NCBI GenBank assembly: GCA_009760855.2
Contig: WPIO01000046.1
Location: forward strand, 1,667,501-1,731,500
DNA: 64,000 bases
Origin: Cristatella mucedo
Lineage: Eukaryota; Bryozoa; Phylactolaemata; Cristatellidae
Direction of reading: 5' to 3'
Made by a program: the position numbers and the translations under genes. The notes beneath the pieces are model-generated. The model was given only the letters and a program-made list of their open reading frames with translations, searched no databases and had not been told where the DNA came from. How positions within the stretch are numbered: the first letter of the stretch is position 1; each line of letters begins with the position of its first letter. This document shows positions 1 to 11,337 of this stretch, piece after piece.

Positions 1-967
1 ATCGGCGTGGATACTACGTGCACTGTCGGTGCATATAGTGTACGCACACATCGATTGACGAAACCGGTGGTGGATAACGCCGGCCTGGTAGATGGCAGAG
101 AGTACAGACCGTCAAGACGAGGGAGGGGGATTGATGATGGCGTGATGAAGATTGGGTTGGTGCTCCTCCTTTTCTGTCAACTATAATTGAATTATCCGAG
201 TAGGAGGCTAATGTACTGTTGGGGCACTCTTGGCAAGGACCGTTTGATTCACACTGCCCGATGGTAGCCTGGATCCTGGCGCCTCGGTCGACCCGTCTGT
301 CAGCCAATATTTATATTTCACGTTTGCGCTGCGGCGCTTTTACGCGATCTCCACTTACGTCTGACGGAAAATCCCGGGTCGTGTGCCTAAGCGGGATCCT
401 ACTCTGTCTCCGAAGACGATTCCCAGCTATTCCTAGACTCTTCAGGGATTGCGTGCTTGCCGAGTCTACTGCGCGACTGCTCGCATGCAGAGGCTGCGTC
501 GCCACTAAAACGGAGGCTGCGACGAAAGTGCAAAATGGATGACCGGTGGCAAGGGAAGGCCGTTAAATGCCGTCAATGCAGCTCCACAAGGCGGCGACAT
601 GGTCTATCCCAAAATGTCGTTTGCTTCTCAGCATCACGATTCATATTGCAGCGTAACGTATTGAGACTTGGAAGAGCGATATCTCGGTAGGCGAACATTT
701 TCATATTCATATAAACAAAATTCTCAAGAGACTCGCAGCGATTACCGCTTCAGTAATTCTTCGCACGCTTTGGGAGTGCCTTCACCTAAACGAGCATCAC
801 CGAAACGGCCTAAGTGTGCCATGTGAGCAAGGCCCTCTCGTATTAACAATACTAACAGTTCATCATATTTAGGGCATGTCTATGCTGGCTTGAGCAGACT
901 TTAACACTATTTTTTAATGGCGGTCGAAGTGTCAGTTTCGCCGCCTCTAGAAAATCCTTAGTAGGTA
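1..967. other. No recognisable feature
   Basis: Mixed-composition DNA. Short open frames exist on both strands but none shows a recognisable domain, a splice context or a repeat related to the rest of the window. I see nothing to annotate. Confidence 0.5.
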
Positions 968-1156
968 TGGTTATTTTGAGATTTTGACACTGTCGTTGGA
1001 TTATGGGCTATTGTGATTTATGGCAGTGGTATATAAGTAACGGGTGGCAAAGGCCCGGGAGTGAGTTAGAGGACACCCGCCGGGCATTCGCGTTCTGGCC
1101 CGCTGCGGCGTCCGTGTGATGTCACGTACCGGATGCTTAGAGAATGTCAAACTACA
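968..1156 (+). repeat. 5' LTR (internally deleted)
   Basis: 189 bases, from TGGTTATTTTGAG to AAACTACA. A TATA-like TATATAAG lies at 1030-1037. Compared with the 3' copy it lacks about 37 bases near its end, and the missing piece includes the AATAAA poly(A) signal. Point differences are spread along the rest, so the element is not recent. Confidence 0.7.
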
Positions 1157-1297
1157 AGCTATTTTGGTAGAAACGGCAAAGTAGCCCACGTCAGGAAATG
1201 ATGCTGTAATACTACTACGTCGGGGACGACTTTGTAAGCTGACTGCTCGACTCGGAGGAGGCTTAAAAAAAGAGGTGTCGATCCAGCTTTGTGGCAC

Positions 1298-2065
1298 ATG
1301 TTCATATTTATGTTCCTGGTTGCGACCCATTCTGACTCGGTGCAAGAGGACTACGCCCACCTGCGTGCAACACTTATGAAGGTGTTTGCAAGCCCTGAAG
1401 GTGAGGAGAGGCTTCGGCGGTCGGACTTGCAGAGTGCCAGGAAAGCGGAGGCGATAGCGAAGAAGCGGCTGGAGGTGGTGGCCGGTAAAGCGCGGCTGCT
1501 TCGCTCGGATTTGGCAAGCTCTGGTCGGACTGATGAGGCCGACAAGAGCGATCGGAAGCGGCAGCAGTAATCGCCAACGGTGTACCGGGCGACGGAGGCA
1601 GAGCTAGCAAAGACGCCGGTGGAGCCCACAGAGGTGGCGGCAGAGCCCACAGAGGTGGCGTCCACGACCGAGGCGGAAGCATTCGGCAGAGCGACGGCAG
1701 CGTCCGGCAGAGCGATGGCAGCGTCTGCCAGAGAGGCGGCTCTGTCTGCCAGAGAGATGGCTGTGTCTGCCAGAGAGGTGGCTGTGTCTGCCAGAGAGGT
1801 GGCTGTGTCTGCCAGAGAGGTGGCTGTGTCTGCCAGAGAGATGGCTGTGTCTGCCAGAGAGATGGCTGTGTCTGCCAGAGAGGTGGCTGTGTCTGCCAGA
1901 GAGGCGGCTCTGTCTGCCAGAGAGGCGGCTCTGTCTGCCAGAGAGATGGCTGTGTCTGCCAGAGAGGTGGCGGTGGCTGGGAAAGCACTGGCAGAGAGCG
2001 AGACAGCGCCGGTAGCCAGCGAGTCGGCGCTACTGGTCTCGGAGGCGACGGCAGCGAAGCGTTAG
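1298..2065 (+). pseudogene. Internal ORF of the LTR element, interrupted by one TAA
   Basis: One frame runs from the ATG at 1298 to the TAG ending at 2065. A single in-frame TAA at 1568-1570 splits it into about 90 and about 165 codons. The first part is charged and alpha-helical in character, rich in E, R, K and A. The second part holds about a dozen seven-residue repeats of the type S-A-R-E-V-A-V. No zinc knuckle, protease or polymerase motif is visible, so a Gag-like role is only suggested by its position between the LTRs. It may be a decayed gag, a captured host fragment or readthrough-dependent. A complementary proline-rich open frame is a shadow of the repeat. Confidence 0.45.
1683..1977 (+). 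repeat. 21-base tandem repeat (minisatellite) inside the LTR element
   Basis: About 13-14 head-to-tail copies of a 21-base unit (consensus GTCTGCCAGAGAGGTGGCTG plus one base), differing mainly by GTG/GCG/ATG and GCT/GTG codon swaps. Because 21 is a multiple of three, copy-number change keeps the frame. The encoded heptad is Ser-Ala-Arg-Glu followed by three small or hydrophobic residues. Confidence 0.85.
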
Positions 2066-2721
2066 CGTCAGCGGAAATGCGGGAAGCGCCCACTAAGGAG
2101 GCGGGCGAGACGCTTGCGAGAAGGCGCACGAGATGCTTACCGAGCTGTAGGAGGCGAAGGCCGAGGAGTGGCAGCAGCCAAAGATGGTGGCGCACATTGT
2201 GGTCGCCTCGGTTTCCGAACTGCTTTTGGCGGAGACGCGCGAGAGGCCAGCAGAAGACGTGAGCGAGACTCCCGTCTGAGGAGGCGCGCGACAGGTGTAC
2301 GCCGAGCGACCGAAGGGAACGGCGCAGGAGTGGCTGACGGAGCGCCTAGAGGCAGTCGAACAGGAGACGAGGCTCGAAGCATCTGCCTCACGAGCGACGC
2401 GAGAGGCGACACCGGTTGCAGTTCACAGGACAGCAGCAGCCGGCTTTAGGGCGAATTCCCGGAAGCCCCGTGCGGTGGCAGAGACTATTCCTGCATTGGA
2501 GACTGGTGGTGCGGTGCATGCGGTTGTGTGGCTCGGCGATGCGGCAAAAATCGTGCCATAGATAGCCGGCAAGTTAGGTAAGGCCGTGCTTTCACTTTCC
2601 TCCTCAGAGCGGCCGTTACCTAGCCTCGTGCTAGAAGAGAAGGCAGATCAGGGTATTATTATTTCGTTGTGATGCCCTGTTTTGTGGTTGCCCTATTTGA
2701 TCTTGAGATCAGAGGGGAAAC

Positions 2722-2947
2722 TGGTTATCTTGAGATTATGACACTGTCGTTGGATTATGGGCTGTTTCGATTTACGACAGTGGTATATAGGTAACGGGCG
2801 GCCAAGGCCCGAGAGTGAGTTCAATGACACTGGGCAGGCAGTCGCGTACTGGCCCGTTGCGGCGTCCGTGCGAATAAACGTCTTTGAGCCCGTTTTGGTG
2901 TTCTGTGTGGTATCGCGTACATGCCGCTTAGAGAACGTCAAACTACA
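2722..2947 (+). repeat. 3' LTR
   Basis: 226 bases, from TGGTTATCTTGAG to AAACTACA. It keeps a TATA-like motif (2784-2790) and an AATAAA poly(A) signal (2873-2878) followed by a T/G-rich stretch, the expected order of LTR promoter then poly(A) site. It is the more complete of the two LTRs. Confidence 0.7.
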
Positions 2948-3690
2948 GTAGATCCCTAAATACACAGGGACATGTAGATACATATATTTACAAAACACGT
3001 TCCTGACATCACGCTCAGCTCGTGCCCTTGCGATATTGTATTTATAGTCCTACAAGGACGGTAGAGCTACGATAAGTGTTGTGTAAAAAATATCAGGGGT
3101 AATTATTTTTTAACTTGAATTTGTGGTTACAACGTGCGCTGTCAAAGTTGAAATTGAACTTTTAATCGTGCATTCAAAGCGTTTTTTAGTCATTTTATTC
3201 CCAAATAAATGTAAAACCAGTTTTAAATACATTTTCCTTTACCTTCTTTAAAGATTCTTCAATACTAAGAAAGAACTACTAGGTTGCCTGCTTGTATGGC
3301 TGACTCACCAGCTACGTCAGTGGCCGCTCAGACTTGCCTTTCGAAGCAAAGTTGCAGTTTCCCATGATTTGTTACGGGCATAGACAAGTATGTACGGATG
3401 TATATCCTCCTCGAAAAATCGCGAGAAACTTCAATTTGAAAGTTAATGGCCGCGCACCTAAGCCGCCTAAGCGAAGTGGCGCAGGGGAAATGACGGTCGC
3501 CGACTGACCGGCAGACCGTCGCCAATAGTGACTATCCCGGTCAGACTCTTCGCTTTACCGGCTCTACTGAGACGTTACTTCCGCAGCTTTTGCACACGTA
3601 ATTAAATAATGCTCTGATCAAAAGCCTGCCCGTACCCTTTCCTAGAACGCCATTCCTGGTTCAGTGCGCCATCTGCCACTCCATTTAGAC
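2948..3690. other. No recognisable feature
   Basis: AT-richer DNA up to about 3260, then mixed. No open frame with a recognisable product and no repeat shared with other parts of the window. Confidence 0.4.
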
Positions 3691-6600
3691 GACTGAGCGA
3701 GTGCCGGGCGTGGCTACTTACGCAGCCGCTGCCCTCCCCCCCCCCGACCCCTCGGACCGGACTCGCGCTGTTCTGGCGCTCGCCTGGCGCTCCGCTCACC
3801 GCGCACGCTGGGACGCGCTCCCACTTCGCGACCAGCCCCGCTCTCTCCCCCCCCTCCGCGAGCATACCGAGTGCGGCGCGTGGCGGCGGCGGCGGCGAGG
3901 ACGCAGCGGCGGGCGGCCGCATCCTGAACCGCCGCCGCCGCCGCTAGCGCTGTGTGCGGTCGTCGCGGTCCACCGATCGGCGCTCTCCGCCGCTGCCGCC
4001 CCCCCCCCCCGCCACCCCGGGAGAGCCCGGGAGAGCGGTGCGTCAGCGGGACGATAGTGCAGTCGGCGGCGGACGCGACGCCTCCGACGCCGCAACGGTC
4101 GCACGCCTCGGGCGAAAGCGGCAGACGTTTGGGCGTCGCCGGCTGCTGGCTAAGAAAGGCTTACGGGTCGGCCCTTCCTAATCGGCGCTCTCGGCCACCG
4201 GTTCTCGAAAGCGGGGGGGGGGGACGGGGATGAACGGCGCTCGCCTTGCGGGCGGACTCGGCGATAACTCGCAGCGAACGAACTGCGTCGCGGCAGCTTC
4301 GCGTTTCGGACTAAACGAGTAGGTCACGCGGATGCCGCGCGATCCCCGAATTCCGCGGAAGCCGTGTGGGTCACGTGGCGCCCGCGGCTCGACGGGCCGG
4401 AGCGCGGGAGCCCTCGGCTACCGCGCCGTTGCGCGTAGGCACTTAAGGTAATTAAATCTATACCCAACCGGAACGGCGAAGTCCAGCGCCGCCTAAACGG
4501 TGCTTTTCCGGCCGGCGATGCGGCTTCCGGTCGGCGAGCCGCATGCGCAGCCGTACGCCGATGGCAGCGGCGCGGAGACGTCAGTCGTCGACGCGACGGC
4601 GCCGTTCGACGGAAGAGCGGAAGCCCGGGCGAGCGAGGTGGAGAAATGCCCGACCGCAGCACGCTCACTTCCGCCGACCGCCGGTTGGCGGCGGGTGGCC
4701 AGGCCTTTGGCGGTCGGTGTCCTTAGCCGCCCGGTGGCCGGATGGTGAAGCCTGCGGAGGCGGCGGACCGGAGAGTCGGAGGCGGCGGACCGGAGAGCGG
4801 TCGAGCCGCGCGAAGCGAGCGGCTGCAGTGGCTGCGGCGGCTGCGCGCTTCTGACTCATTATCGCTGGCTCGGAAGCCGCTCGGTCCCTTCTCTTGGACC
4901 CGGAGTCCGCCGAAGTAATGCAATGTAATGCGTCTCCGGCGGCGTTCTTGAGATATTGCGCGCCCGGGGACGAACTACGCAGATGGCGCTTCCCCCACTA
5001 TTAAGCGACCATTTTGGCGTCCCCTCCCCGGATCCAGCGCATGATGGGATGTATGCCCCCTGCCCCTTTCGGTACGCCACCTCGTATGTCCATCTGCAGC
5101 TCCACAAAGCCGCAAGGACTAAGCGGTCATTACGCCGCAGTCAGTTTTTTTGTAGCGCGCTCAAGCCGCAAGCGGCATTCGGAGCACCTACGGCGGCAAG
5201 TAGGCTTCATGTCACGCCACTAAGAAAAGGCTGGATTAAGTCTAGATTAGTCTGGAGGGCAGGAAGTCGAGGAAGCACGAAAGCAGAACAGCTCAGGACG
5301 GCTGGAAAAGATGCACCCACCGCAGCCCTAGCGATCCCGGCAGGAGAGGGAGTCGCCAGCGAATGTACCGCGTCTCTGGCGTCCACTTTTTTAACGGATC
5401 GATTCCACTTGTATGTCGGTACGTTGTATAGTATAAGTAAACCCGGTCTTAGCGCCACATTTACGCGAGCGCTACCCGCTCACAAGCTACCATTTCCTAC
5501 GGGGTGGGGGTTGGCTAATGAACTAGTTTAGAGGAACCTGCAATATCGGAGCGGCCGGTTCATAAGCACCACTTATGACAGCTTTAGCACCCGCCCTTGC
5601 AACCGCTCCTTGATCACTTCATGTGCGCGTCCAATATCCACTTACCCGTACGAGCCACTTCTTCACGGCCGGCGCCTCGCGCGACGCTTGCACGCGCGAG
5701 TGCATTGGCCAAAATTGAGCCAAGAAGATGACCGGACTCGAGCTCGAGGACATTCACCATCCGGTGTCGAAGGACCGGGGTTTAACTCACACTACTTTCC
5801 ATGCCACGTAGCTACGCTCGCCAGGCGTGCCGCGGCAGCTCTACGCGAAGTAAATCGGCGTAAAAAAGTAAAGCGGCCAGCGGTTTGGAGAGGCGCACGG
5901 TCAGACGACAGTCGCTGCTGGTTTAGCAACCAATCGAATGCCTGAGAAGTTTCGCGGGCGCTCGCGGCCATTTTTAGAGAGACGGCGCGTCGAAAAACAG
6001 CTCCGGTCCACTGCGACTCGAGTCGGCGATCCTGCCGCTTGCTTCTCACGCTGAACCAACCATCCACCCAAGCGGCACGAACTCGCGTGCGCAGATGTTC
6101 GGGACCAATTCGTCAGGAACCCGTTCGGGACCAATTCGTCTATGCTCGAAGCCGTCTCTCTTTCCCATTGCATCGCGGGAGCTGCCCGTCCGACCGGAAC
6201 TGCGACGGGCGCACGCGTTTCCCTAGCTCCCTTCTCACGTCCGCCTGCGGCGTCCGGACGTTTCTAGCTCGTACACGCCGATTGCGGTCGGAGTTCGTCG
6301 TCGGCAAGGGGCGATGTGAAAGCTAGCGCGTTCGCCGGTCTGCGACGACTCCGATCGGCGTTGCCCGAAGTGCGAGCGACGCTCACAAATCCGGTGGCGA
6401 CTCAGCTCAGCGCATTGCGGCCGGCTACGTAGCGCGGTCCTGCTGCTGCGTCGCGAGCCTGCAAACCGCCGCCATCACCTTCTTCGCGAGCCGCTCAAGA
6501 AACCAAGTCGCGCATAATCGTCGTCTTAGTAATTATCAGCACTCGGGGCCGCGCCCCTCGCTACTCATTACACGCCGGCCGAGCGAGTTCGGCGGGCGGC

Positions 6601-6982
6601 AGCGTGCGCCCAGGCTAGTTCTCAGCTTGCTGCCTCCCGCAGGATTTCGCGGCTGCCATGCTCCGCCGGCACTTGCGCCGCCCGAGGCCAGGCAGGACGA
6701 AGACGGTGCTCGCTCGCGCTGTCCCGCGCGCGCGATTCAATAGATACACAGAAAGACAAGTCGACGGGCGTTCTGGCGGCCGATCCTGAAGCAGCAGCGG
6801 CCTCGCTGCAGACCCGCGAGGGCGGGCAGCGGGCGGCACTCCGCCCTGCGGTGGCGAAGCGGTCTCGCCGGTCGTCGCGGCCGAGCGCTTGATAATTGCT
6901 CGATCAGCGGTCCGCGCTCTCGGCCGACCGCATCCTACTATGACCGAGGGTCGCCGGCGGGAGGCGGCTCAAGGACAAGCCG

Positions 6983-7014
<32 letters not shown>

Positions 7015-7062
7015 GGCGGCGGGAGGGGGGGACGCGAGGGCCGGCGGGGCTGCGCGGCGTCT

Positions 7063-7556
7063 TCATCGGTTTCTGAGCTTGTTCCGCTTCTCCTCCTTCT
7101 CCACCTCTTCCTCCGTCTTCTTGTGGACGTTGAGAGTGTACAGGCCGCCGCTGCACACTCCCGGCGCCTGGAACGCCTTCAGCGCCAGCCGCACGCTCCG
7201 CTTCGTCTGGCGCCCGGTCATCCAGGGCGTGATAAAGTTGACGTATATCTTGCCCGACGCCTTGTCCCGATAGCCGGCGATCATGTGCAGGCCGTTGTCC
7301 TGGATCCTGCCGTCGCACTCGCACGACGCGGACCCGTTGACGTACATCCGCGTGGCCGTGTTCAGCTGCTTTATCTCAGCGCTCCTGCTAGCTTCCTTCC
7401 GCTTCCGTGGCTCGGCCGCGGCGGCGCCGGCGGCCGCGTCGCCCTTCTTTTTCTCTGCGGCGTCGTCCTTGAAGAAGATCTTTCGCTTATCCTTGTCGAT
7501 AGAGAGCGTCACCTGGCGGCCCCTTTTACTGTGCGAGGTGACGTTCACTTTCATCG
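7063..7556 (-). CDS. SFRP coding exon 3 (netrin-like domain, C-terminus)
   Basis: Acceptor cgccgttacag, then T-M-K-V-N-V-T-S-H-S, continuing to a TGA at 7065-7063. Contains the remaining three netrin-domain cysteines (CEC pair and GVCSGG) and a charged tail. Intron 2 is 2081 bases and holds a LINE-B fragment. No convincing AATAAA was found in the GC-rich 500 bases downstream, so the 3' UTR end is unknown. Confidence 0.92.
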
Positions 7557-10418
7557 CTGTAACGGCGAACGCGAGTAGTAGGGTTTGACATGCGCGAACC
7601 AGCGCACCGCCGCCTAACCTCGAAGCCGGTCCGGCGACGGCCCTGCTCCGCTCCGTCTACCCCCGGAGTGTGCACGATGGACACGGCCCGCCTCCCCCCT
7701 GGAAACCCGCTCGGAGTAATGTCGCCAGCCTTCACGCAACTTTTCTCCGAAACTTGTAAATGCAAACAGACACTCTGAGACTGATTAATTGTGCAGCTCG
7801 AACCCAGCGGGAACGAACAGACTGAGACATAACTGAACAGACTGAGACATTGTACCGACATCGACTTGTACTGCAAGTAGGTAGCCATTGCGGAATCTAA
7901 CCGTTTACCTATACCTCGTACGAACCTCAAACCCTTTGGAGACCGTGCCTGTAGTTTGTATGCTTCCAAAGCCTGCAACTCACTCCCGACTTGCGTCACG
8001 ACATCCCCTGATTTGACCACGTTTAAAAAAGCTAGAAACGCATCTATTTGTCACAGCATTGAGTGGGTTCACATGATTCGTCCTTTATGTGCTTATGTGT
8101 GCTGACACTATGCATGCTGCCAATGATGAAATTTGCATGCTGACCCTGTGCATGTTACTCCTAACCATGTTATTCTTGTTGTTTATTGAGCATGCTACCA
8201 CTAACCATTCAATCGTACTTCCTTTGCAGCAAATGTAAAGCGCCAAGAGATTGAGTTCTCTGAGGGCGCTATATCAAACGTATTATTATTATTATTATTA
8301 TTGCGGCACGACTGCTCCTGTATAAATGAGGCCGCTGAATTAGCCGACCTTGACTTTACTACTGGAGGGCCGCCGGGGCCCGCGCGCCCAGCCTAATCCT
8401 GGCTACGCAATCAGGTCGAGAACGAGGGGAGCGAGGCGCTAAATGGCAGCCGACACACACGAGCCGCCGCCGCCGCGCTAACGGATGACCCAAAGATCGA
8501 CTCGTAATTAAGAGGCCAGATGCTGCCGGCCGCGCCCGCCGCCGTAGCCGCCGCGCTCCTGTATCTGGAAAGGTGGCAGTGCCACCGCGAGAATCCTATG
8601 AATGTTAAACGGAGATCGATTGTCGGCGAGCGCCACCTCGAATTTGGGAAGGATAGGCAAATGAGTCACGTGTTGCCATTGCCTTTTTCCTTCTGTCGCC
8701 GCGATCATGAATCGCCGGCTTCGCTTCGGCGAAGGCACCGCAAAAATACGAGTCCAGCTTTTCGCGAAAGAGAACGGCGGTCTGCGTCCCGTATACTCGG
8801 GAGGTTCGACCCCGTCGAAACGCCGAGGCGGCGGCGGCCGCGGCTGCGGCGCGCGGCGCTCGCAGCCGCCAGTAATGCCGGAGCACCTCTCGCCCACTCC
8901 CCGCCCCACCCCCCCCCCCGTTCTCTCTCCGGTTAGCGACCCCGGTTCATTCGCGAAGGCTTCGGGAAGGCAACCTTTACCGCGCCAACTTTTGTTTTTT
9001 GCGGCTGCCGGCTGAACGCGAAAGCCTCGCAAGGGAACGACGTGCGGGCGTCCTACGCCGGATGGACGCGCGCGCCGGCTGAGTCGCGCGGCTGCCGCCT
9101 CCCTCGCCGAGCGCCAATTTCCGCCCTTCGAGCGAACCAGCACCGCCGCCCGTGAGCCCGGTCCGGTCCGGCCCAGGGAAGAGAGGCTACTCGATCGAGC
9201 ACGGGGCGGCGAGGCGAGCCGACGCAGCGCTCGCGGGCGTTAGCCGCCGCTCCCACCCGCAGAGCCGCCTCCATTCGTCCGTCGGCGCGGCCTTTCGCGC
9301 CCACGCACACTCCCCCTCCTTCGATAGGAAGAGCAGACGACCGCGGAATGCCGCCGCCAGACTCCGAGCGAGCCGAAGCGCTGCGGCGCGAAGCGCAAAC
9401 GTCGTCGGCATTCCTGCGAGTCGGGCTGCGCGCTGCCGCCTCCGCCGCCGCCGCAGTCGCACGCGGGCTCGAAGGCCCGAGCGGCGAGCGCGGATGTGCG
9501 GAGCGCGCCCGGAGAGTGCGGCCGCCGCGCGTCTCGTGCAGCCAGCGCTGATGCGCTGCACACGCCGCCGCGCTCTCGCTCGGCGCTCGACCCCGCGGGG
9601 CGGTGCGTCTGCGCCCGCGCGCGTGGTGCCCGCTTACTGAACTCGGACGTGCAGTGGTTGTGCAGTATGCCTTCGTACGTGTCCGGCTCTTTGCACGCGG
9701 GGCAGACCAGCGGCTCGTCTTCACCTGCGGCGGTGGCGAAGGCAAAGAGGTCGACCACGCGCGCGGCACGAGCAGCGCGCGCGCGCGCGCGCGCGTCGCC
9801 AAGCCGTCCACGGCTCTCTTCAGCCGCCGCTCAGCCGCCGCTCAGCCGGCGGCGCAGCCGGTGGCGGCGGCAGCGGAGCGAGCTCGAGCCGCTCGTTCGC
9901 GCGGCGATACCTTTCTCCGACGTCACGTTGGTCTGCGCCGGCAGGCAAAGCTCGGCGTCGGACGGGTACTTGTCGCAGGCGAACATGTCGGGCCACGAGA
10001 AACCGTAGGCGTTCATGCGCTTCTCGCACGAGTTCCTCACGCTCTGGCAGAACGATCGGCACGGATAGATGACGCGGTCGAGGCAGACGGGCGCGAAGAG
10101 CGAGCAGAGGAAGATGCGCGTGTCGGGGTGGCACTGGACGCCGACGAGCGGCTTCCACGAGGCCGCCTGCAGGGTGGCGTCGGCCAGGTTGTCGTGCTCG
10201 AGCAGGTTCGGCAGGCGCATCCGGTTATATCCGATGTTGTGGCATATGCTCATGTTCTCCGGTATGTCCACGCACTTGGGGCTGAGCATGCGTCCGCTCA
10301 GCAGCGCCCAATCCAGGCGCTCCTGGTCGCCGCCGCCGACCGCTGAGGCCGCGGCGGCGGCGGCGACCGCGATGATGACGGTCAGACGGAGCGCGAAGGC
10401 GGTTGGTCGAGCTCTCAT
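7063..10418 (-). CDS. Secreted frizzled-related protein, SFRP1/2/5 type (3 exons)
   Basis: Encodes an extracellular Wnt-binding modulator. Coding exons are 10418-9911, 9724-9638 and 7556-7063, joined in phase to give 362 residues (vertebrate SFRP1/2 are about 300-315). Residues 1 to about 28 form a signal peptide with a long Ala/Val core. Residues 49-158 form the frizzled cysteine-rich domain with all ten cysteines (49, 59, 96, 105, 112, 120, 124, 131, 148, 158) and the family stretch FLCSLFAPVCLDR. Residues 177-333 form the netrin-like domain with six cysteines (177, 180, 194, 277, 279, 333). N-X-S/T sites occur at 55, 164, 203 and 272. An Ala/Lys-rich insert (about 230-255) and a basic Lys/Arg/Glu tail are extra. 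The start was chosen because it directly precedes the signal peptide. Vertebrate SFRP1/2/5 also have three coding exons, with the frizzled domain in the first. The paralogue within SFRP1/2/5 cannot be settled. Confidence 0.93.
7885..8302 (+). mobile_element. LINE-B 3' end in SFRP intron 2
   Basis: 5'-truncated copy holding the last codons of the reverse-transcriptase ORF (forward translation gives the F-G-D-R-A and S-L-P-T-C-V-T-T-S-P-D-L-T-T-F-K type C-terminus), then the 3' UTR with the hairpin-like AAAGCGCC...GGGCGC tail and an (ATT)7 end. Oriented opposite to SFRP. Confidence 0.85.
9638..9724 (-). CDS. SFRP coding exon 2
   Basis: 87 bases between acceptor ccgccgcag and donor gtaagc, phase 1 on both sides. 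Encodes the first three netrin-domain cysteines in the pattern C-P-A-C, then H-N-H-C-T-S-E-F. Intron 1 is only 186 bases. Confidence 0.9.
9911..10418 (-). CDS. SFRP coding exon 1 (signal peptide and frizzled domain)
   Basis: Starts at the ATG at 10418. Ends at GAGAAAG followed by donor gtatcg (9910 downwards), phase 1. Holds residues 1-169, including the complete ten-cysteine frizzled domain. Confidence 0.92.
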
Positions 10419-10512
10419 GGCAGCGGCTGTCTGGCGATCGCTCTCCACCAGTCCAATTTCTCGCTCGCTCGCTCGCGTCCGGCAAGCGCTTGGGGATCCT
10501 GCGATGGCAGTC

Positions 10513-10553
10513 GACTGAGTAATGCTATCGGCTGCGCGCCAGGCGGCCTTATA
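10513..10553 (-). promoter_or_regulatory. SFRP core promoter (TATA and initiator candidates)
   Basis: On the minus strand TATAAGG (TATAA at 10553-10549) is followed about 37 bases later by TCAGTC (10518-10513), an initiator match. Transcription from about 10516 would give a 5' UTR of about 100 bases. The spacing is slightly longer than the usual 30 or so, so the exact start is uncertain. A poly-C/G stretch (10565-10620) lies just upstream. Confidence 0.5.
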
Positions 10554-11164
10554 ATAGCGGAGCCGCCCCCCCCCCACCCGCCGCCGCCACGCCATCGCGC
10601 CGCCGCCGCCGCCTCCTCCACCACAGCCTTGCGCTCTAGCTGCAGCCAATCAAATTGGTCGTGCGCCCACCCGATACGCAGCCGCGGCGGCCGCAGCCGC
10701 TCGAGTGCAGCGGCTGCGGCTAAATTGCGGGAGCTGCCGTCGCGCCGCCGCTGCCCAGCCCGCGCCGGCCCCGAGGATATTTTTACGCTCGCGGCGGGCG
10801 GCTGAGCGGACCCAGCGGTCGCGTGACAGGAATGTGCGACGCCGCGCCGCGCTTCTGTTTCTCGTGCCGCGGCCGAAATCATCTCGGCGTCGCGATGAGC
10901 CAGCCGTCCACCGCGTCGCTATGCGGCGGCGGCGGCGACTGCCGTCGGGCCGTCGTGCGCAGCACCCGCGGGCTCTGTGGGCCGCGGGCTCGTCCTTCGC
11001 CTCCTGGCGCGCGCCGCCGTGCGCTGACGTCTACCGCTGCAGGTCCGCGACGAGGGAGCGTCGCGGCCGTCGGCTGCAGCTCGCTGCCGCGGCGCGAGGA
11101 GGGCCGCCCGCCGCGGTCCACGCCGTCCGGAGCCGGCGACGGAGTGAGCGTGAGCGCCTGAAAC

Positions 11165-11337
<173 letters not shown>

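Larger units (their letters stand above)
968..2947 (+). mobile_element. Small LTR retroelement with two LTRs (non-autonomous)
   Basis: Two directly repeated termini (968-1156 and 2722-2947) begin with TG and end with CA, as LTRs do. A purine-rich tract (AGAGGGGAAA, about 2711-2720) sits just before the downstream copy, where a polypurine tract primes plus-strand DNA synthesis. The 1.57-kb interior shows no protease, reverse transcriptase, RNase H or integrase, so the element would need enzymes from elsewhere. The interior carries one reading frame with a 21-base tandem repeat. I found neither a clear primer-binding site immediately after 1156 nor an exact target-site duplication. Together these fit a TRIM/LARD-like non-autonomous element or an internally deleted copy. 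Its superfamily cannot be assigned. Confidence 0.7.

Noticed and set aside
1374-2195. 273-codon minus-strand open frame, proline/leucine/tryptophan-rich
   Set aside because: It is the reverse of the 21-base tandem repeat (P-P-L-W-Q-T-Q units). Repeats whose length is a multiple of three keep several frames open, and there is no independent coding evidence.
6889-7578. 229-codon plus-strand open frame
   Set aside because: It lies antisense across SFRP exon 3. Its openness follows from the GC-rich codons of the real minus-strand exon.
9053-10346. Several long overlapping open frames on both strands around SFRP exons 1 and 2
   Set aside because: Arg/Ala/Pro-rich frames typical of CpG-rich DNA. 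Only the frame carrying the ten-cysteine frizzled domain has family support.
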